From contig OY811973.1 in the NCBI GenBank assembly GCA_963681505.1, positions 8,591,263 to 8,655,262 on the forward strand: a DNA stretch of 64,000 bases, given 5' to 3'. Under the pieces are notes generated by a model. That model was given only the letters and a program-made list of their open reading frames with translations. It was not told where the DNA came from and made no database searches. The first letter of the stretch is position 1. Every line of letters begins with the position of its first letter. This stretch comes from Eunapius fragilis (lineage: Eukaryota; Porifera; Demospongiae; Spongillida; Spongillidae). Of this stretch, positions 44,008-55,860 are shown in pieces. The translations under genes and the position numbers were made by a program.

Positions 44008-46889
44008 TGCGTGTGTGTGTGAGACCTGTGAATGTGATGCAGTGTAATTTGCCCTCTGTCAGGGGCTGCATACATTGATCCATATACACACAAATGTGCG
44101 TGTTAAGCCTCTCTACTGTGCATTAGTACAATCCTCGAAAACCCATGTAAAAGCCTTATTCCTGTGACCCCTGATACATGTGTCTGTGCAATCTGAACAG
44201 TACCAGTTTCAATGGGGGAATTGGAGTGGTGGTGTGGTGGTGGTGGTGGTGGTGGTGGTGGTGGTGGTGGTGGTGGTGGGGTTGTAAACCCCTTTGCCCC
44301 TCTCCCTTTTTTCAATTTGGGTTGCTACTACAAAGGTTGATGTGCCCCTGAATTGCAATGTCAAATTGAGTAAACATAACAACCAAACAGCTTGCATGTG
44401 TTCAATATTGGCACGCCCAATCTCATCTATACCTCCCTTGGGTATGACATGTATGCTGTTCACATATAAGTGCTATTGTGTACACACACAGTGAGTACAC
44501 AGGTACACCTAAGTGCATGTGCCACACATGTAAAGAATCAGGCAAAGTCTTGTAAGAGTTTCCACTTACATGTACACATTCACATATCAGTGGATTGTTA
44601 TTTCAGTGCACAGGGGTCTATGTTGTGTGAATGCAAAGTGTAATTACTCACATGCAAGGAAGTGACACGACATAAACGTGACATTTCACCCATAATTTTA
44701 TATTGTTGATGTCACATATATCATATATGACATATATACATTTATATATATGTGACATATATCATGTCACATATTTACAGTACATATACTAATACATTTG
44801 TACCACATTTGATTAATGAACTATCTTTGGTTCAGTTAATTAGACCACATCACTATCTGATTAAGGATTAGTGGAGCAGCTCAACCCTGGGGACAAAGAA
44901 CACTGACAAAGAACATGACAACGTTCCTAGCTCCAGATCAATGATACATAAATAAACTACCACAGAACAAGTATGAAGTGGCAGTAAAAATATGGATGCT
45001 AGAAATTCTTCAATTTAGGATAAATGTTGAAATATTGGTCTTACATGTAGGACCTAGCTGACCTTGGAGATATTAATTCATTATTGATTATTATACAATG
45101 CAATAGATTCTGGGGGTTTGGTACAGTCTTCTGGGGGTTTGGTATGGTGGCCAGGTAGGTCTTCTGGGGGTTTGGTACAGTGGCCCGGTAGGTCACTCTC
45201 TCCATCGATGAGTTTCGAGCGCTTATTGCGTTGTGCAAAAGACACTACCTCTGTTTTGCTCAGAGCAAGACGCAATTAGTGTTTCGACTGTAAGCAATCA
45301 CGTGATTTTTCCCTATGCCTCAACAGCAATTAGCTCTAGAGCTCAAACCAAGTCGGCTCTGTGACACAAGGAGAACTATAGGATATAACGTCACATGCGT
45401 GTTTACCGTGCGACGTGTCGGAGAATTTTGTAACGAAAGACACTCATTGGAAGGTAGCATACAAGTTTTCAACTTGGCAGGCCATATACTACACTGGAGA
45501 TAAAACAAGACCATCGAAGTAATGCTCGCATACTTGCACATTGTCCAAAACGTTTCAGAGGTGTGTATAAAACTTTCATGTATATATACATAAGCAGCAA
45601 AGACATGTTGATCTTAGCATGGAAAATGGTGCATCCTAGTGGCTATCTCGGTCATGTGACATATGTGATTTCATCATATATCCCATAGTTCTCCATGAGA
45701 CAAAGAGCCAACTCGGTTTGAGCTCGCAAAGGAAAAATCACGTGATTGTTTAGAGTTGATACTATAATTGTGTCATGGCATTGAGCAAAACAAGAGGTAG
45801 TGATTTGAGCACAACGAAAAAAGTGCTCAAAGCACAGCAGTCAAGGGGGCAACCTACTGGGCAAACATAGTTTAGGGACGAGTGCGCTTATTCCCCCCTT
45901 CCCCCCCCCCCCCCCCCCATCCCCGGGATTTGATACTGCTAATTAGTTCTTTAGAGGTGATTATTATTTAAAAAGGCAGTGGTTAACAATTGCATACTAC
46001 AGCCATCACATGGTGAGACCAAAAGAGATCGTACATTTTGTGACGTATAGGAGTAAAAAAAAGCCTACATGATGTCATTACTACCATCATTGTCACGGAA
46101 CCCCCTCCCCCCCCCCCCCACACCCCCAGGCTGGGGGCACTGAGAGGGACCTGGTGACCTTAATTAAATCATTAGCCAGGCTGTATTTGAGTATTTGAGC
46201 TGAGGGTTATAACCGTGCACGCGTTGAATCCCTCCCCCTCCCCCCCCCCCCCCCCCCCCCCCCTCCCCCCCATTATAGCTAATTTAATATCTATGGGCAA
46301 ATGCTGATCCCCGGGGGAGCTAGGGATATAACCAATGAAAGCCGAAATTGCCCGAAAACTAAAAGCGTGCAGCTTTCTAATTCCTAATAAAAACCCCCAT
46401 CTTGCATGTGCAGTGATTAAGTGCATAATTTAGGGGGACACTACCTATAACTACACAAGCCAAATCTTAACAACCTGGTACAGGAATGACTGCTGAACGG
46501 ATATGTTCCAGACTATTGCAACAGCATTCATGTTGTTGCAATCTGATCTGGAACATATCCGTTCAGCAGTCATTCCTGTACCAGGTTGTTAAGATTTGGC
46601 TTGCATGTGTAACATTCCTGTGTCTGATTCTGAAACTAGTCCTGCTGAAGCATGTGCATATTGTTTACGCACGTGATACATCACTTGCCTCTAACACTAC
46701 TTTGTGCATGCGGTCGGCGTCCGTCAGATACTCACGAACGTTTGGGTCGTCCCTGAACGTGTGGAGGACGGCCGTCGTAGCGTGACATCCCTGCGCTATC
46801 AGCGCACCGATGGGCCACTTCTGTGCCCTCCAAAGGTCCCCGCGCACGGCAACGTACTGCACTAGAACCACACTTTGCTTGGTCGCCAT
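43566..46889 (-). CDS. PTRHD1: PTRHD1-like peptidyl-tRNA hydrolase, copy 2
   Basis: Exon 1 is 46680-46889 and exon 2 is 43566-43736, again 210 and 171 nt, phase 0, GT-AG, giving 126 aa. It is nearly identical to copy 1, with one visible change (M/L in KWPIGALIAQGCHA). The stop codon is TAG instead of TAA because of one base. The intron is about 480 bp shorter than in unit 1. ATG 46889 is 115 bp from the divergent ABHD start. Confidence 0.85.
43971..44022. repeat. (TG)n microsatellite in the PTRHD1 intron, unit 2
   Basis: Shorter than the unit 1 copy. A longer (TGG)n run follows at 44225-44279. Confidence 0.9.
46453..46610. mobile_element. Foldback in the PTRHD1 intron, unit 2
   Basis: Equivalent of 15093-15249, same arms. 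The right arm carries a 4-bp CATG insertion near its outer end. Confidence 0.8.
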
Positions 46890-47004
46890 CCCGTTCCGCA
46901 CGCGGATGTATACGACACCCAATTTTAATGAATCTTAATAGTTAATAAATAAAGTAATTAAAAAAAGAAAAAAGGCACAAGCTATTATTAAATGCGCACA
47001 AATT
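46890..47004. promoter_or_regulatory. Shared promoter region PTRHD1/ABHD, unit 2
   Basis: 115 bp between divergent ATGs, conserved with 15529-15645. Here it serves two intact genes. Confidence 0.55.
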
Positions 47005-50000
47005 ATGGGCTGGGAAACTGACTTGGATGTTATCCTTGCACTGGCGCACTTGCCTATACATCGCCTCTGCCTGTTCGTTAACCAGACTGCAGAAAACGTG
47101 TTTGACGACGCTCCACCGATACGCGTGCCAGTAACGGAATGCAACGAGTGGGTCACCTTCTTCATCCCCCACGTTTCCCTGGGTGCCGCGCTCCTCGCCC
47201 TGCTCGCCCTCTACGTCTGCCACTACGTCCTGTCCGTCGTCCGCGCGCCCAGGGTGGTATGTTCCGACCCCGCCAGGGTCAAGTGGCTGAAGGAGCACTG
47301 TCCCGCCTTCTTCGAAGTCTACTGGCCCACGCCGTGGGCTCCGCAGGCTCACTTGCAGACGGTTCTGCGCACCGTGGTGCAAAAGCTCCACCCGCTGAAA
47401 TTGCCCCGGAGGAGGTTAGGAGCGTGTGCTCGTTTTTAATAAATACAAGCAGTTGGCGCGCGTAAAAGAATATTTGGCAGGTGCATGCCCATGTGTTGTG
47501 TGGGTGGGATACGCTCACTGCGTGTGAAGGACCGTCGGTGTGCAGTCATAGTGTTGTATATGTGTGTTAGTGATAGTTAGTATGTAGGTGGTCGTAATGA
47601 ATATTGATACCACCTAGCCTATATCCAAGTAGCACCCCACCTGTGTCCTTCCTTCCTTCTGAACCAAACTTGACAGGGAAGACGTGCGCATGAGCGATGG
47701 AGGGCACGTGAGTGTAGACTGGTACAACGAAGGGTTCCCTCACCAACCAACAGTCATTATCCTTCCAGGAATCACCGGTATGTGGCTTCTGGCGAACCCT
47801 GTATAGAGGTGCATGGGAGGGTATGGGGTGGAGAGGGAGGAGGAGGAAATGAGGGAGGTGGGATAGATGCAAGGGAGGAACAGAGGAGGAGGAGGATGAG
47901 GAGGAGGGAGGTCTGATGTAGTTGTACATTGCTAGTCTGGCTAGCTGCTTAAGCTTGTGGATCAAACTTGTAGTCCATGTCTGTATTATCTGCATCTAAC
48001 GCCATGCAGGCATACACTGGTTGACTTCCAAGTGACCTGTCCTGCAAGCGACTCAAATGAATATGGATAAAAGTTCAGTTAAACCTTTCCGATGGTTTAC
48101 TGATGGTTTACTGATGGTTTACTGAACTTTTCCCATATTCATTTGAGCTGCAGGCAAACAAGGCGCCCAGAAGTAAAGCCATGTGTGACACACTTTGCTA
48201 TTGACAATATGTCAATGTCAATTGTTCCCACATTCCTTCTTTGTTTGACCACACCCCTTCATTAGGAAGCAGTGACGAAGCTTACGTGCAGCACTGGATT
48301 GATGACCTGACCAAGATAGGCTACAGGTGAGGAGGAGAGCCTGTGTAAGGACAGGGGAGGAGGAGAGCCTGTGTAAGGACAGGGGAGGAGGAGAGCCTGT
48401 GTAAGGACAGGGGAGGAGAGCCTGTGTAAGGACGGGGGAGGAGAGCCTGTTTAAGGACAGGGGAGGAGGAGAGCCGGACAGGGGTGGAGTCCAGTGTAGG
48501 GCTAGGTACTACACCCAGATGGGTTAGGTATTAATGACCACACCCAGATGGGCTAGGTACTACACCCAGATGGGTTAGGTATTTATGACCACACCCAGAT
48601 GGGCTAGGTAATAATGACCACACCCAGATGGGCTAGGTATTAATGACCACACCCAGATGGGCTAGGTATTAATGACCACACCCAGATGGGCTAGGTATTA
48701 GTGACCACACCCAGATGGGCTAGGTATTAATGACCACACCCAGATGGGCTTGGTAATAATGACCACACCCAGATGGGCTTGGTAATAATGACCACACCCA
48801 GATGGGCTAGGTATTAGTGACCACACCCAGATGGGCTAGGTATTAGTGACCACACCCAGATGGGCTAGGTAATAATGACCACACCCAGATGGGCTAGGTA
48901 TTAGTGACCACACCCAGATGGGCTAGGTATTAGTGACCACACCCAGATGGGCTAGGTATTAACGACCACACCCAGATGGGCTAGGTATTAGTGAACACAC
49001 CCAGATGGGCTAGGTATTAGTGACCACACCCAGATGGGTTAGGTATTAGTGACCACACCCAGATGGGCTAGGTAATAATGACCACACCCAGATGGGCTAG
49101 GTATTAATGACCACACCCAGATGGGCTAGGTATTAGTGACCACACCCAGATGGGCTAGGTATTAATGACCACACCCAGATGGGCTAGGTATTAGTGACCA
49201 CACCCAGATGGGCTAGGTATTAGTGACCACACCCAGATGGGCTAGGTAATAATGACCACACCCAGATGGGCTAGGTATTAGTGACCACACCCAGATGGGC
49301 TAGGTATTAGTGACCACACCCAGATGGGCTAGGTATTAGTGACCACACCCAGATGGGCTAGGTATTAGTGAACACACCCAGATGGGCTAGGTATTAGTGA
49401 CCACACCCAGATGGGCTCAGTCTCTGTTGTTTTCTTTACAAACTCTTAATTGTATTCATTGTTTTCAGGTCTGTCGTCCTGAACTATAGAGGCTGTGGCA
49501 CTACAACACTCTCTGTAAGGGGAGCAGATGGTGCACATGTAGAAGCATAAACGTTCATTGTTCCCATGCTTCACCCTTTGATCATTGTCTCTCTGTTATC
49601 TCTCTCTCTTTCTTTCTCCCCCCCCCTCTCTCTCTCTCTCTCTCTCACTTTTGTACAGAGGCTTTCTATTTTCAACACATGGGTGTGCAGTTTTATTTTA
49701 TTGCACGTACAACTAGAACTAGCTGTATAGTGTATTTGGGTCAGCAGTGTGCATGTGTGACTGGTAGTGTACATGTATGGCTGGTAGTGTACATGTATGG
49801 CTGGTAGTGTACATGTATGGCTGGTAGTGTACATGTATGGCTGGTAGTGTACATGTATGGCTGGTAGTGTACATGTATGGCTGGTAGTGTACATGTATGG
49901 CTGGTAGTGTACATGTATGGCTGGTAGTGTACATGTATGGCCTGTAGCCCTGATGGATACAACGTGTGCGGCGATAATGTATGCCGTTAAGCCCAGACAT

Positions 50001-53000
50001 ATACATGTTTAATTTGCCATCCCACCCACTGTATTTCTCATCTCTGTGATGTCTTGTGGGTGCATCGGTGGGCGGGGCATCTTGGTGTACAAAATGTCCC
50101 CTCATGCGCACACACACATGCACACAGACATGCACACCACACATGCACACAGACATGCACACACACACGCATACACACAGACATGCACACACACATGCAC
50201 ACAGACATGCGCACCACACATGCACACAGACATGCACACCACATGTACACACAGACATGCACACACACATGTACACAGACATGCACACATACACATGCAC
50301 ACAGACATACACACCCACACATGCACACAGACATGCACACACACATGTACACAGACATGCACACATACACATGCACACAGACATGCACACCCACACATAC
50401 ACACAGACATGCGCATACACAATCAACTCTTCTTAGGAAATATGTGCATGCACTCCTTTCCATTAAAAAATAGAAGCCAGTGTTACCCCGCTTTCTACAT
50501 TTCAGCAACTACATGTGTGTGGCTTGGTACTTACAGCTACATGTGTGTGGCTTGGTACTTACAGTTACATGTGTGTGGCTTAGTACTTACAGCTACATGT
50601 GTGTGGCTTGGTACTTACAGCTACATGTGTGTGGCTTGGTACTTACAGCTACATGTGTGTGGCTTGGTACTTACAGCTACATGTGTGTGGCTTGGTACTT
50701 ACAGCTACATGTGTGTGGCTTGGTACTTACAGCTACATGTGTGTGGCTTGGTACTTACAGCTACATGTGTGTGGCTTGGTACTTACAGCTACATGTGTGT
50801 GGCTTGGTACTTACAGCTATATGTGTGTGGCTTGGTACTTACAGCTACATGTGTGTGGGGGCTTCGTATTTAATTGGGTATCTCTATCCCAACATCCTCC
50901 AGACCCCACGGCTGTACTGTGGAAGTGACATCACCGACCTTATAACGGTGGTGGACCATATTGTGACCACACTTCCTGAGGCGCCCCTCATGGGCGTGGC
51001 TGTCTCCATGGGCAGGTAACCATGGGTCGTTGCCGTTATTGTGGTCAACTGACCAAGGGAGGGGTGGAGCTAGAGAGAGGCTGGGGGGACCAGGGGGTGC
51101 GTTTGTGCGGGCATGCTTGTCTGTAGGTAGCCTCCTCCCCAGACCCACATGCCACAATGATTGTCCCAGTGAACAGTACAATCATGCCACGTGCATACAA
51201 TTTGTACTGTTTGCAGCAATCCCCCATTACGCAATGTGGACATGCGGATGTGAGTAATTAGTAGGGCAGATGCCATCTGCATGTCTTGCATTCATTCAAC
51301 ACTGTTATCTTCACAATCTCCCCTCCACATCTTCTTCCCCACACATTCCCCTATTCCTTCCTCACACCTCCCCTATTCCTTCCTCACACCTCCCCTATAC
51401 CTTCCTCACACCCTCCCCTTACCTTCCTCACACCCTCCCCTAACCTCCCTCATACCCTCCCCTATACCTTCCGCACACCCTCCCCTTACCTTCCTCACAC
51501 CCTCCCCTATTCCTTCCTCATACCCTCCCCTATTCCTTCCTTACACCCTCCCCTATACCTTCTTCACACCTCCTTACCTTCCTCACACCTCCCTTAAACC
51601 TTCCTCACACTTCCCCTTACCTTCCTCACACCCTCCCCATACCTTCCTCATACCCTTCCCTTACCTTCTTCACACCCACACCTTCCTCACAACCTCCCAC
51701 CTCTCCACACCTTCCCACACCTTCCTCACACCCTCTCCTACACCTTCACACTCTCCCACTCCTACCTTCACACCAGCATGATGATGATCAAGTACATTGC
51801 GGAGTGCAAACGTCGCGGCCTTCGCTGCCCTCTCAAGGCGGCCATGTTGGTCTCCGTGGTCTGGAACCTGCCCATTGCCGAAAGGAACATGAACAAGACA
51901 TTCAACAGACTCACCCTCAACAGGCATCTCTGCAAGCTGATCCACACCATTCTCAGGAAGTATGTGCGGGGTGGGTGTGGTTTTGGCGTGGTATTTATGG
52001 ATGGTGCAAGGTGGGTGTGGTATTTGCCTATCCTCACATAATAAACTGCTCTGTGTATGGGATTGTTGCCTTAAGGATCCTAACACGCATGTTCCAGGAA
52101 AGGACCATGCACTGAAATGTATGGCTAATCGGAAGTTTCGTTAGAAACTTCCATATAGGATTTGACCCCGACTATGAATGTCATTAAAAAAACGCGACCC
52201 GTCTGTAACAACACCTCCCGACGATCGGATCGTGTAGCTTGTTTTAGCAATCGATCTAGAAGTCAAAAATGAGTAGTTTCGTTTTTGTTTCATGTCGCTG
52301 AACCGCGTGGTTGTTGAGAACAAGAGTGTACTGCCCGTCCTCTTACCCAGTCTCGGAACAAGGGGCGGGTCGTCTTCTTCTTCTTCTCCACCTTCTTCTT
52401 GGCAACGCATAACTCAGGACAGGAACATTTCTAAGCGATGAAAATTTCACCAATAGCTTCAGAATCGGCTGGAGGACTCGCTTTTATATAATATATGAAA
52501 AAAAATTAAGAAAACAAGTAAATAAAAACATTCTCTACGAGAAAGTTGGTGGGATATAGGATTTGATTATGACATTGGTGGTGTAAAAAGCAAGGAAACA
52601 AGGTCTTATCAGAAGGGAAAATGTCATAGTCCTATATTTAGCACACAAACAACACATGCCCTAGAAATGTGCTAAATATAGGACTATGACATTTTCCCTT
52701 CTGATAAGACCTTGTTTCCTTGCTTTTTACACCACCAATGTCATAATCAAATCCTATATCCCACCAACTTTCTCGTAGAGAATGTTTTTATTTACTTGTT
52801 ACACATTCATTGCTTTTATAATGATAAACAGTTCAATTCTCAGTACATGAGTCATTTTGAACATTTCAAACTTCAAGAATATATCAAATGTGTTAGCTTC
52901 CTTTCCTCAGCAACATTCCTGCATGACATAAACAGGTTTATTCATGTATGCATAACATGAATAAACACACATGCACACAAAGCACACACACCAAGCCCAC

Positions 53001-54107
53001 ACACACATAAAGCACGCACACCAAGCCCACTCGCACACAAAGCACACACACCAAGCCCACACACACACACAAAGCACACACCAAGCCCACACACACACAA
53101 AGCACACACACCAAGCACACGCACACACAATGCACTAACATGCTATTTACGTGCATACATGTATGAACACATGCACACAAGTACAGGCACACTCCATAGG
53201 ACTTCCCCAATAGACACACATGTACATGTACTATGGCTTGCTATGCCCCTCCAGCAATGAAGCACTCTTCAGACGACACAGCGAATTAGGACAACTGAGC
53301 TTCAACTACGACAAGGCTCTCAGAGTAAGCCCCTGTTAGGGACACCTTCTAAATAATGCACACCCATTCTGTCCACACAGTGCGTGTCCCTTGATGAAAT
53401 GGCTCACACGGTGACCCTCCCCATGTTCGGCTACAGGGACCTTACACATTTGTATGAGGACGGGTCCCCACACCTACGCACTTCCCATCTGCACATTCCT
53501 GTAGTGGCAGTCAACTCGGCAGATGACCCATTTTGCCCTGAGCGCGGTAAGGTTTATTTTTTGCTAACGTTTTGTCACAAGTAATCATACGACCACACTC
53601 ACAGCAGCCACACCCAACGCACTATGTTAGGCATTTCATTTTTGCTTACAAAAGTGCTGTAGACCTGTGTAATTTTTTAGGGTTAAGCCTGACATGCATG
53701 TGTCAACTTCCAGTCATTATGTTGCCTCCAACTCAAATTAAGCGTTCAGTAAACTGATCTTTCATATTCATTTTGAGTTGCAGGTAACAGGTTGACCTTT
53801 GTATGCCCTGCAGGCTTCGAGGGCTGCAACCAACATGTGCTTTAGGCTGTAATTAACAAAGTTGGGGGCACACACCTGTTCAGGTGACATGAATTTCAAA
53901 TTGACATTACCTTTTTTTTTTTAAATATATCTTTCAGCCATACCCGAAGATGATGTTCTAAGTAACAACAACATAACACTTGTCGTGACCAGGAGAGGCG
54001 GCCATATTGGCTTTCTTGAAGGCCTTCTGCCATCGCCAAAGACGCTGGTGGACCGAGCGCTCACCCAGTTCGCTTTGGCTGTCTTTGAAAAGGGTGTGGC
54101 CTCATAA
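47005..54107 (+). CDS. ABHD3: ABHD1/3-type alpha/beta hydrolase, nine exons
   Basis: Exons: 47005-47414, 47677-47777, 48266-48326, 49469-49514, 50903-51015, 51777-51959, 53255-53324, 53381-53546, 53938-54107. All introns are GT-AG and phases agree; the CDS is 1,320 nt, 439 aa (human ABHD3 about 409). A TM helix at about residues 55-78 anchors it in the membrane. The fold includes LPGITG (oxyanion region), VLNYRGCG, nucleophile S241 in AVSMGS (Ala where relatives usually have Gly), D376 in NSADDPF and H406 in GGHIGFLEG, 30 residues apart as in ABHD3. Vertebrate ABHD3 is a phospholipase for medium-chain and oxidised phosphatidylcholines. ABHD1 versus ABHD3 cannot be separated here. Introns 3-6 are mostly tandem repeats, and intron 6 also holds element A'. 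Confidence 0.9.
48041..48154. mobile_element. Foldback in ABHD intron 2
   Basis: Arms from CCTGCAAGCGACTCAAATGA with the near complement ending GAGCTGCAGG. The centre has GATGGTTTACT repeated three times. Related half-copies (CAGTAAACTGATCTTTCATA) lie just before the last exon in both units (about 16640 and 53745). Confidence 0.7.
48327..48480. repeat. About 28-bp minisatellite in ABHD intron 3
   Basis: About six units of the type GGAGAGCCTGTGTAAGGACA, directly after exon 3. Confidence 0.85.
48505..49418. repeat. 29-bp minisatellite, about 31 units, ABHD intron 3
   Basis: Unit: ACACCCAGATGGGCTAGGTA then TTAATGACC, with minor variants (TTAGTG, ATAATG, GGGTTAGG). Repeats adjoin without spacers. 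Unit 1 has lost this region. Confidence 0.95.
49761..49940. repeat. 20-bp minisatellite, 9 units, ABHD intron 4
   Basis: Unit CTGGTAGTGTACATGTATGG, nearly invariant. A (CT)n run is at 49600-49650. Confidence 0.95.
50105..50425. repeat. CA-rich ACACAGACATGCAC repeat, ABHD intron 4
   Basis: Irregular units of ACACACATGCACACAGACATGC. Frames through it in all directions give His/Thr or Cys/Val runs and are not genes. Confidence 0.9.
50508..50858. repeat. 28-bp minisatellite, about 12 units, ABHD intron 4
   Basis: Unit ACATGTGTGTGGCTTGGTAC then TTACAGCT. Each unit contains GGTACTTACAG, which looks like a weak splice acceptor. The array ends about 45 bp before the true acceptor of exon 5 (50902). 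Confidence 0.95.
51330..51770. repeat. Pyrimidine-rich repeat before exon 6
   Basis: About 24-bp units of CCTTCCTCACACCCTCCCCT filling the end of intron 5 up to the acceptor. A shorter version (15943-16155) is fused to exon 1 in the deleted unit 1 gene. Confidence 0.9.
52129..52798 (+). mobile_element. Helitron-like foldback element A' (unit 2)
   Basis: Inserted in ABHD intron 6. Starts TC after A52128 and ends ACTTG before T52799. The empty site in unit 1 reads GGCTAATTACACATTC at 16506-16521, matching the joined flanks exactly. The 5' hairpin is GGAAGTTTC-GTTA-GAAACTTCC; the 3' hairpin is 52515-52798 with about 130-bp arms. It is closely similar to element A but lacks the nested MITE and some internal bases. 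Confidence 0.9.
52960..53130. repeat. CA-rich repeat in ABHD intron 6
   Basis: Units of about 28-30 bp of the type ACCAAGCCCACACACACA. Noncoding. Confidence 0.85.
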
Positions 54108-55169
54108 TGCGTGGCTCCTACCCCCACCCCCACCCTCATATGTGCACAACTGTCATCATTATCTCTGTGTATATCTTGTAGATTAGTTGAATTTATTTAT
54201 ATAATTAAACATTTGTTACCTGCAGTTAATGTTGTCACTGCTCACCACTCTTGTTATGCACGTGTACTGGTTTCCTGGTCCAATGAGCCACTCTTAGTCA
54301 CCTATTTAATTGTAACAGAAATTGATTCTTCTTCCTTATTACTAAATTCTGGATTAAGTCAGTGTAGTTAACGTATTTAAAATGATGTTTTTAGTATGGT
54401 CGTTTTGTGTGTGCCATAGCAGATCTAGCTTAGATACAAATGAAATGAAATATTACCTTCAACCGAATTTTAGTATATCAGACAATATCAAATCAAACTG
54501 TCCATCAGCAGTGGAAGTTGAAGTGGTAAGATATGTTAAAATTGCTTTTATATTTTGGATGTGCCATAGATTTACATGATATGACAACAGGGGTGGCTTA
54601 AAGCCATATATTGCAGTTTTAAAAAATAACCAAGTTTGCATGTCTGATCAACTGGTTTTGTTAAGTTCAACACGACATATGCATATGTTAGATCGAAATG
54701 AATAATAATTAATCCGCCTTCTCTTTAGTACCCTCACTTTGAAAGGTTGATTTCACTCACTAAATTGAGCCAGCCAATGCAAGTAAGCAGCCCTTACCCA
54801 TCCAGTTATTTCACTCAATAGTTTTTCCTACTTCAATTAAAGATAATGATAAAGGTTAGATGAAGCCATATAAACTATTAATACTGCTGATTGGAAATAT
54901 GGATCACAAATATGTATATGTGACTGTGTCAGCAAACTCGCCCTTATGGGGTTATACTATAAAAATTTGAATGTTACATAAATCTGTACACAGAATTCTA
55001 ACTAGATGGGGTTTGTGAACTTCAAACTCATGGCAACAAAAATATTTACAGCACCAAAATACCAAACCCTTTATAATTATTTACTAACTAGATATAGATA
55101 ATAAGAGTCTCCAATGACCTAAAAGATGCTGTCTACGAAAATAGAGAACAAGCAGTTTCAGTTTCTGTT
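54108..55169. other. 3' flank of ABHD, shared with unit 1
   Basis: Collinear with 16947-17361, 18236-18645 and 19388-19600. It contains the empty sites of elements A (54533/54534) and D (about 54950). No gene is seen. Confidence 0.6.
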
Positions 55170-55860
55170 TGATGCTTCCCCTATTCCAAACAAGGCTTGT
55201 GCAGCCTCTTGGCTATCAGCGATACCATCCCCGGGTCTGAACCTCCACCTTGACAAGGCTGAATTCCAGACAGCCTTAAAACGGTGGCTAGGTATTGACA
55301 TGTTTGGTGGTAGTAGGTACCATCTTGTTCAACCCAATCGTTAGATCCCTTAGGTCACCGTGCCCTATAACATGGAAATATAATGGGGATGTAGTGTCAC
55401 GACAACCAACTTGGGAATACCTTTTTTGAATTCTGCAAACAGGCTTGTGTTAGTGGACAAATGGAGGTAGGATGCACCTGGCCAGCTGATGTTCTAGTGC
55501 CAAATTGAAATCTGGGAAAGCCTGTGGCTTTTGATCTCACAGTCGCACCACAGTTTAACCAAAGTATCCTCACTGAAGCGTGTATGACAGTGGGATCATC
55601 TGCTCAGGTTTTAGAACAAAGGAAACATGCCTCCAACGATGTTAAGTGTTCAGAGCTACGTTGGTCATGCATACCATTGTCTGTTGAAACTTATGGCTGC
55701 TGGGGAGCTGAAGCTTGCCTTCATCTTTCAAGCCTTGCCTCTCGCCTGGCTGAAAGACAAAATTGTTCCTAATCCCACACCACCTCTGGTTCTTGTCAGA
55801 GCAAATGCAAGGGCACTGCTATCCCGAGCATATGGTATCAGCTCTGATATCTCAGCTTAA
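55170..55860 (+). pseudogene. Retroelement fragment, unit 2
   Basis: Frames contain NKACAASWLSAIPSPGLNLH, FDLTVAPQFNQSILTEACMT and SCIPLSVETYGCWGAEACLH, ending near AKARALLSRAYGISSDISA-like sequence. It is better preserved than the unit 1 copy, but the coding frame changes at least twice. It matches the C-terminal part of the retroelement class seen at 59600-61300 on the other strand. Confidence 0.65.

Noticed and set aside
48505-49418. Regular 29-bp repeats suggesting a CRISPR array
   Set aside because: Units adjoin directly without unique spacers, the array is in an intron of a spliced animal gene, and no cas genes exist.
50046-50873. Long reading frames with His/Thr, Cys/Val or Leu repeats
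   Set aside because: They are translations of CA-rich and 28-bp tandem repeats inside ABHD intron 4, open in several frames and on both strands.
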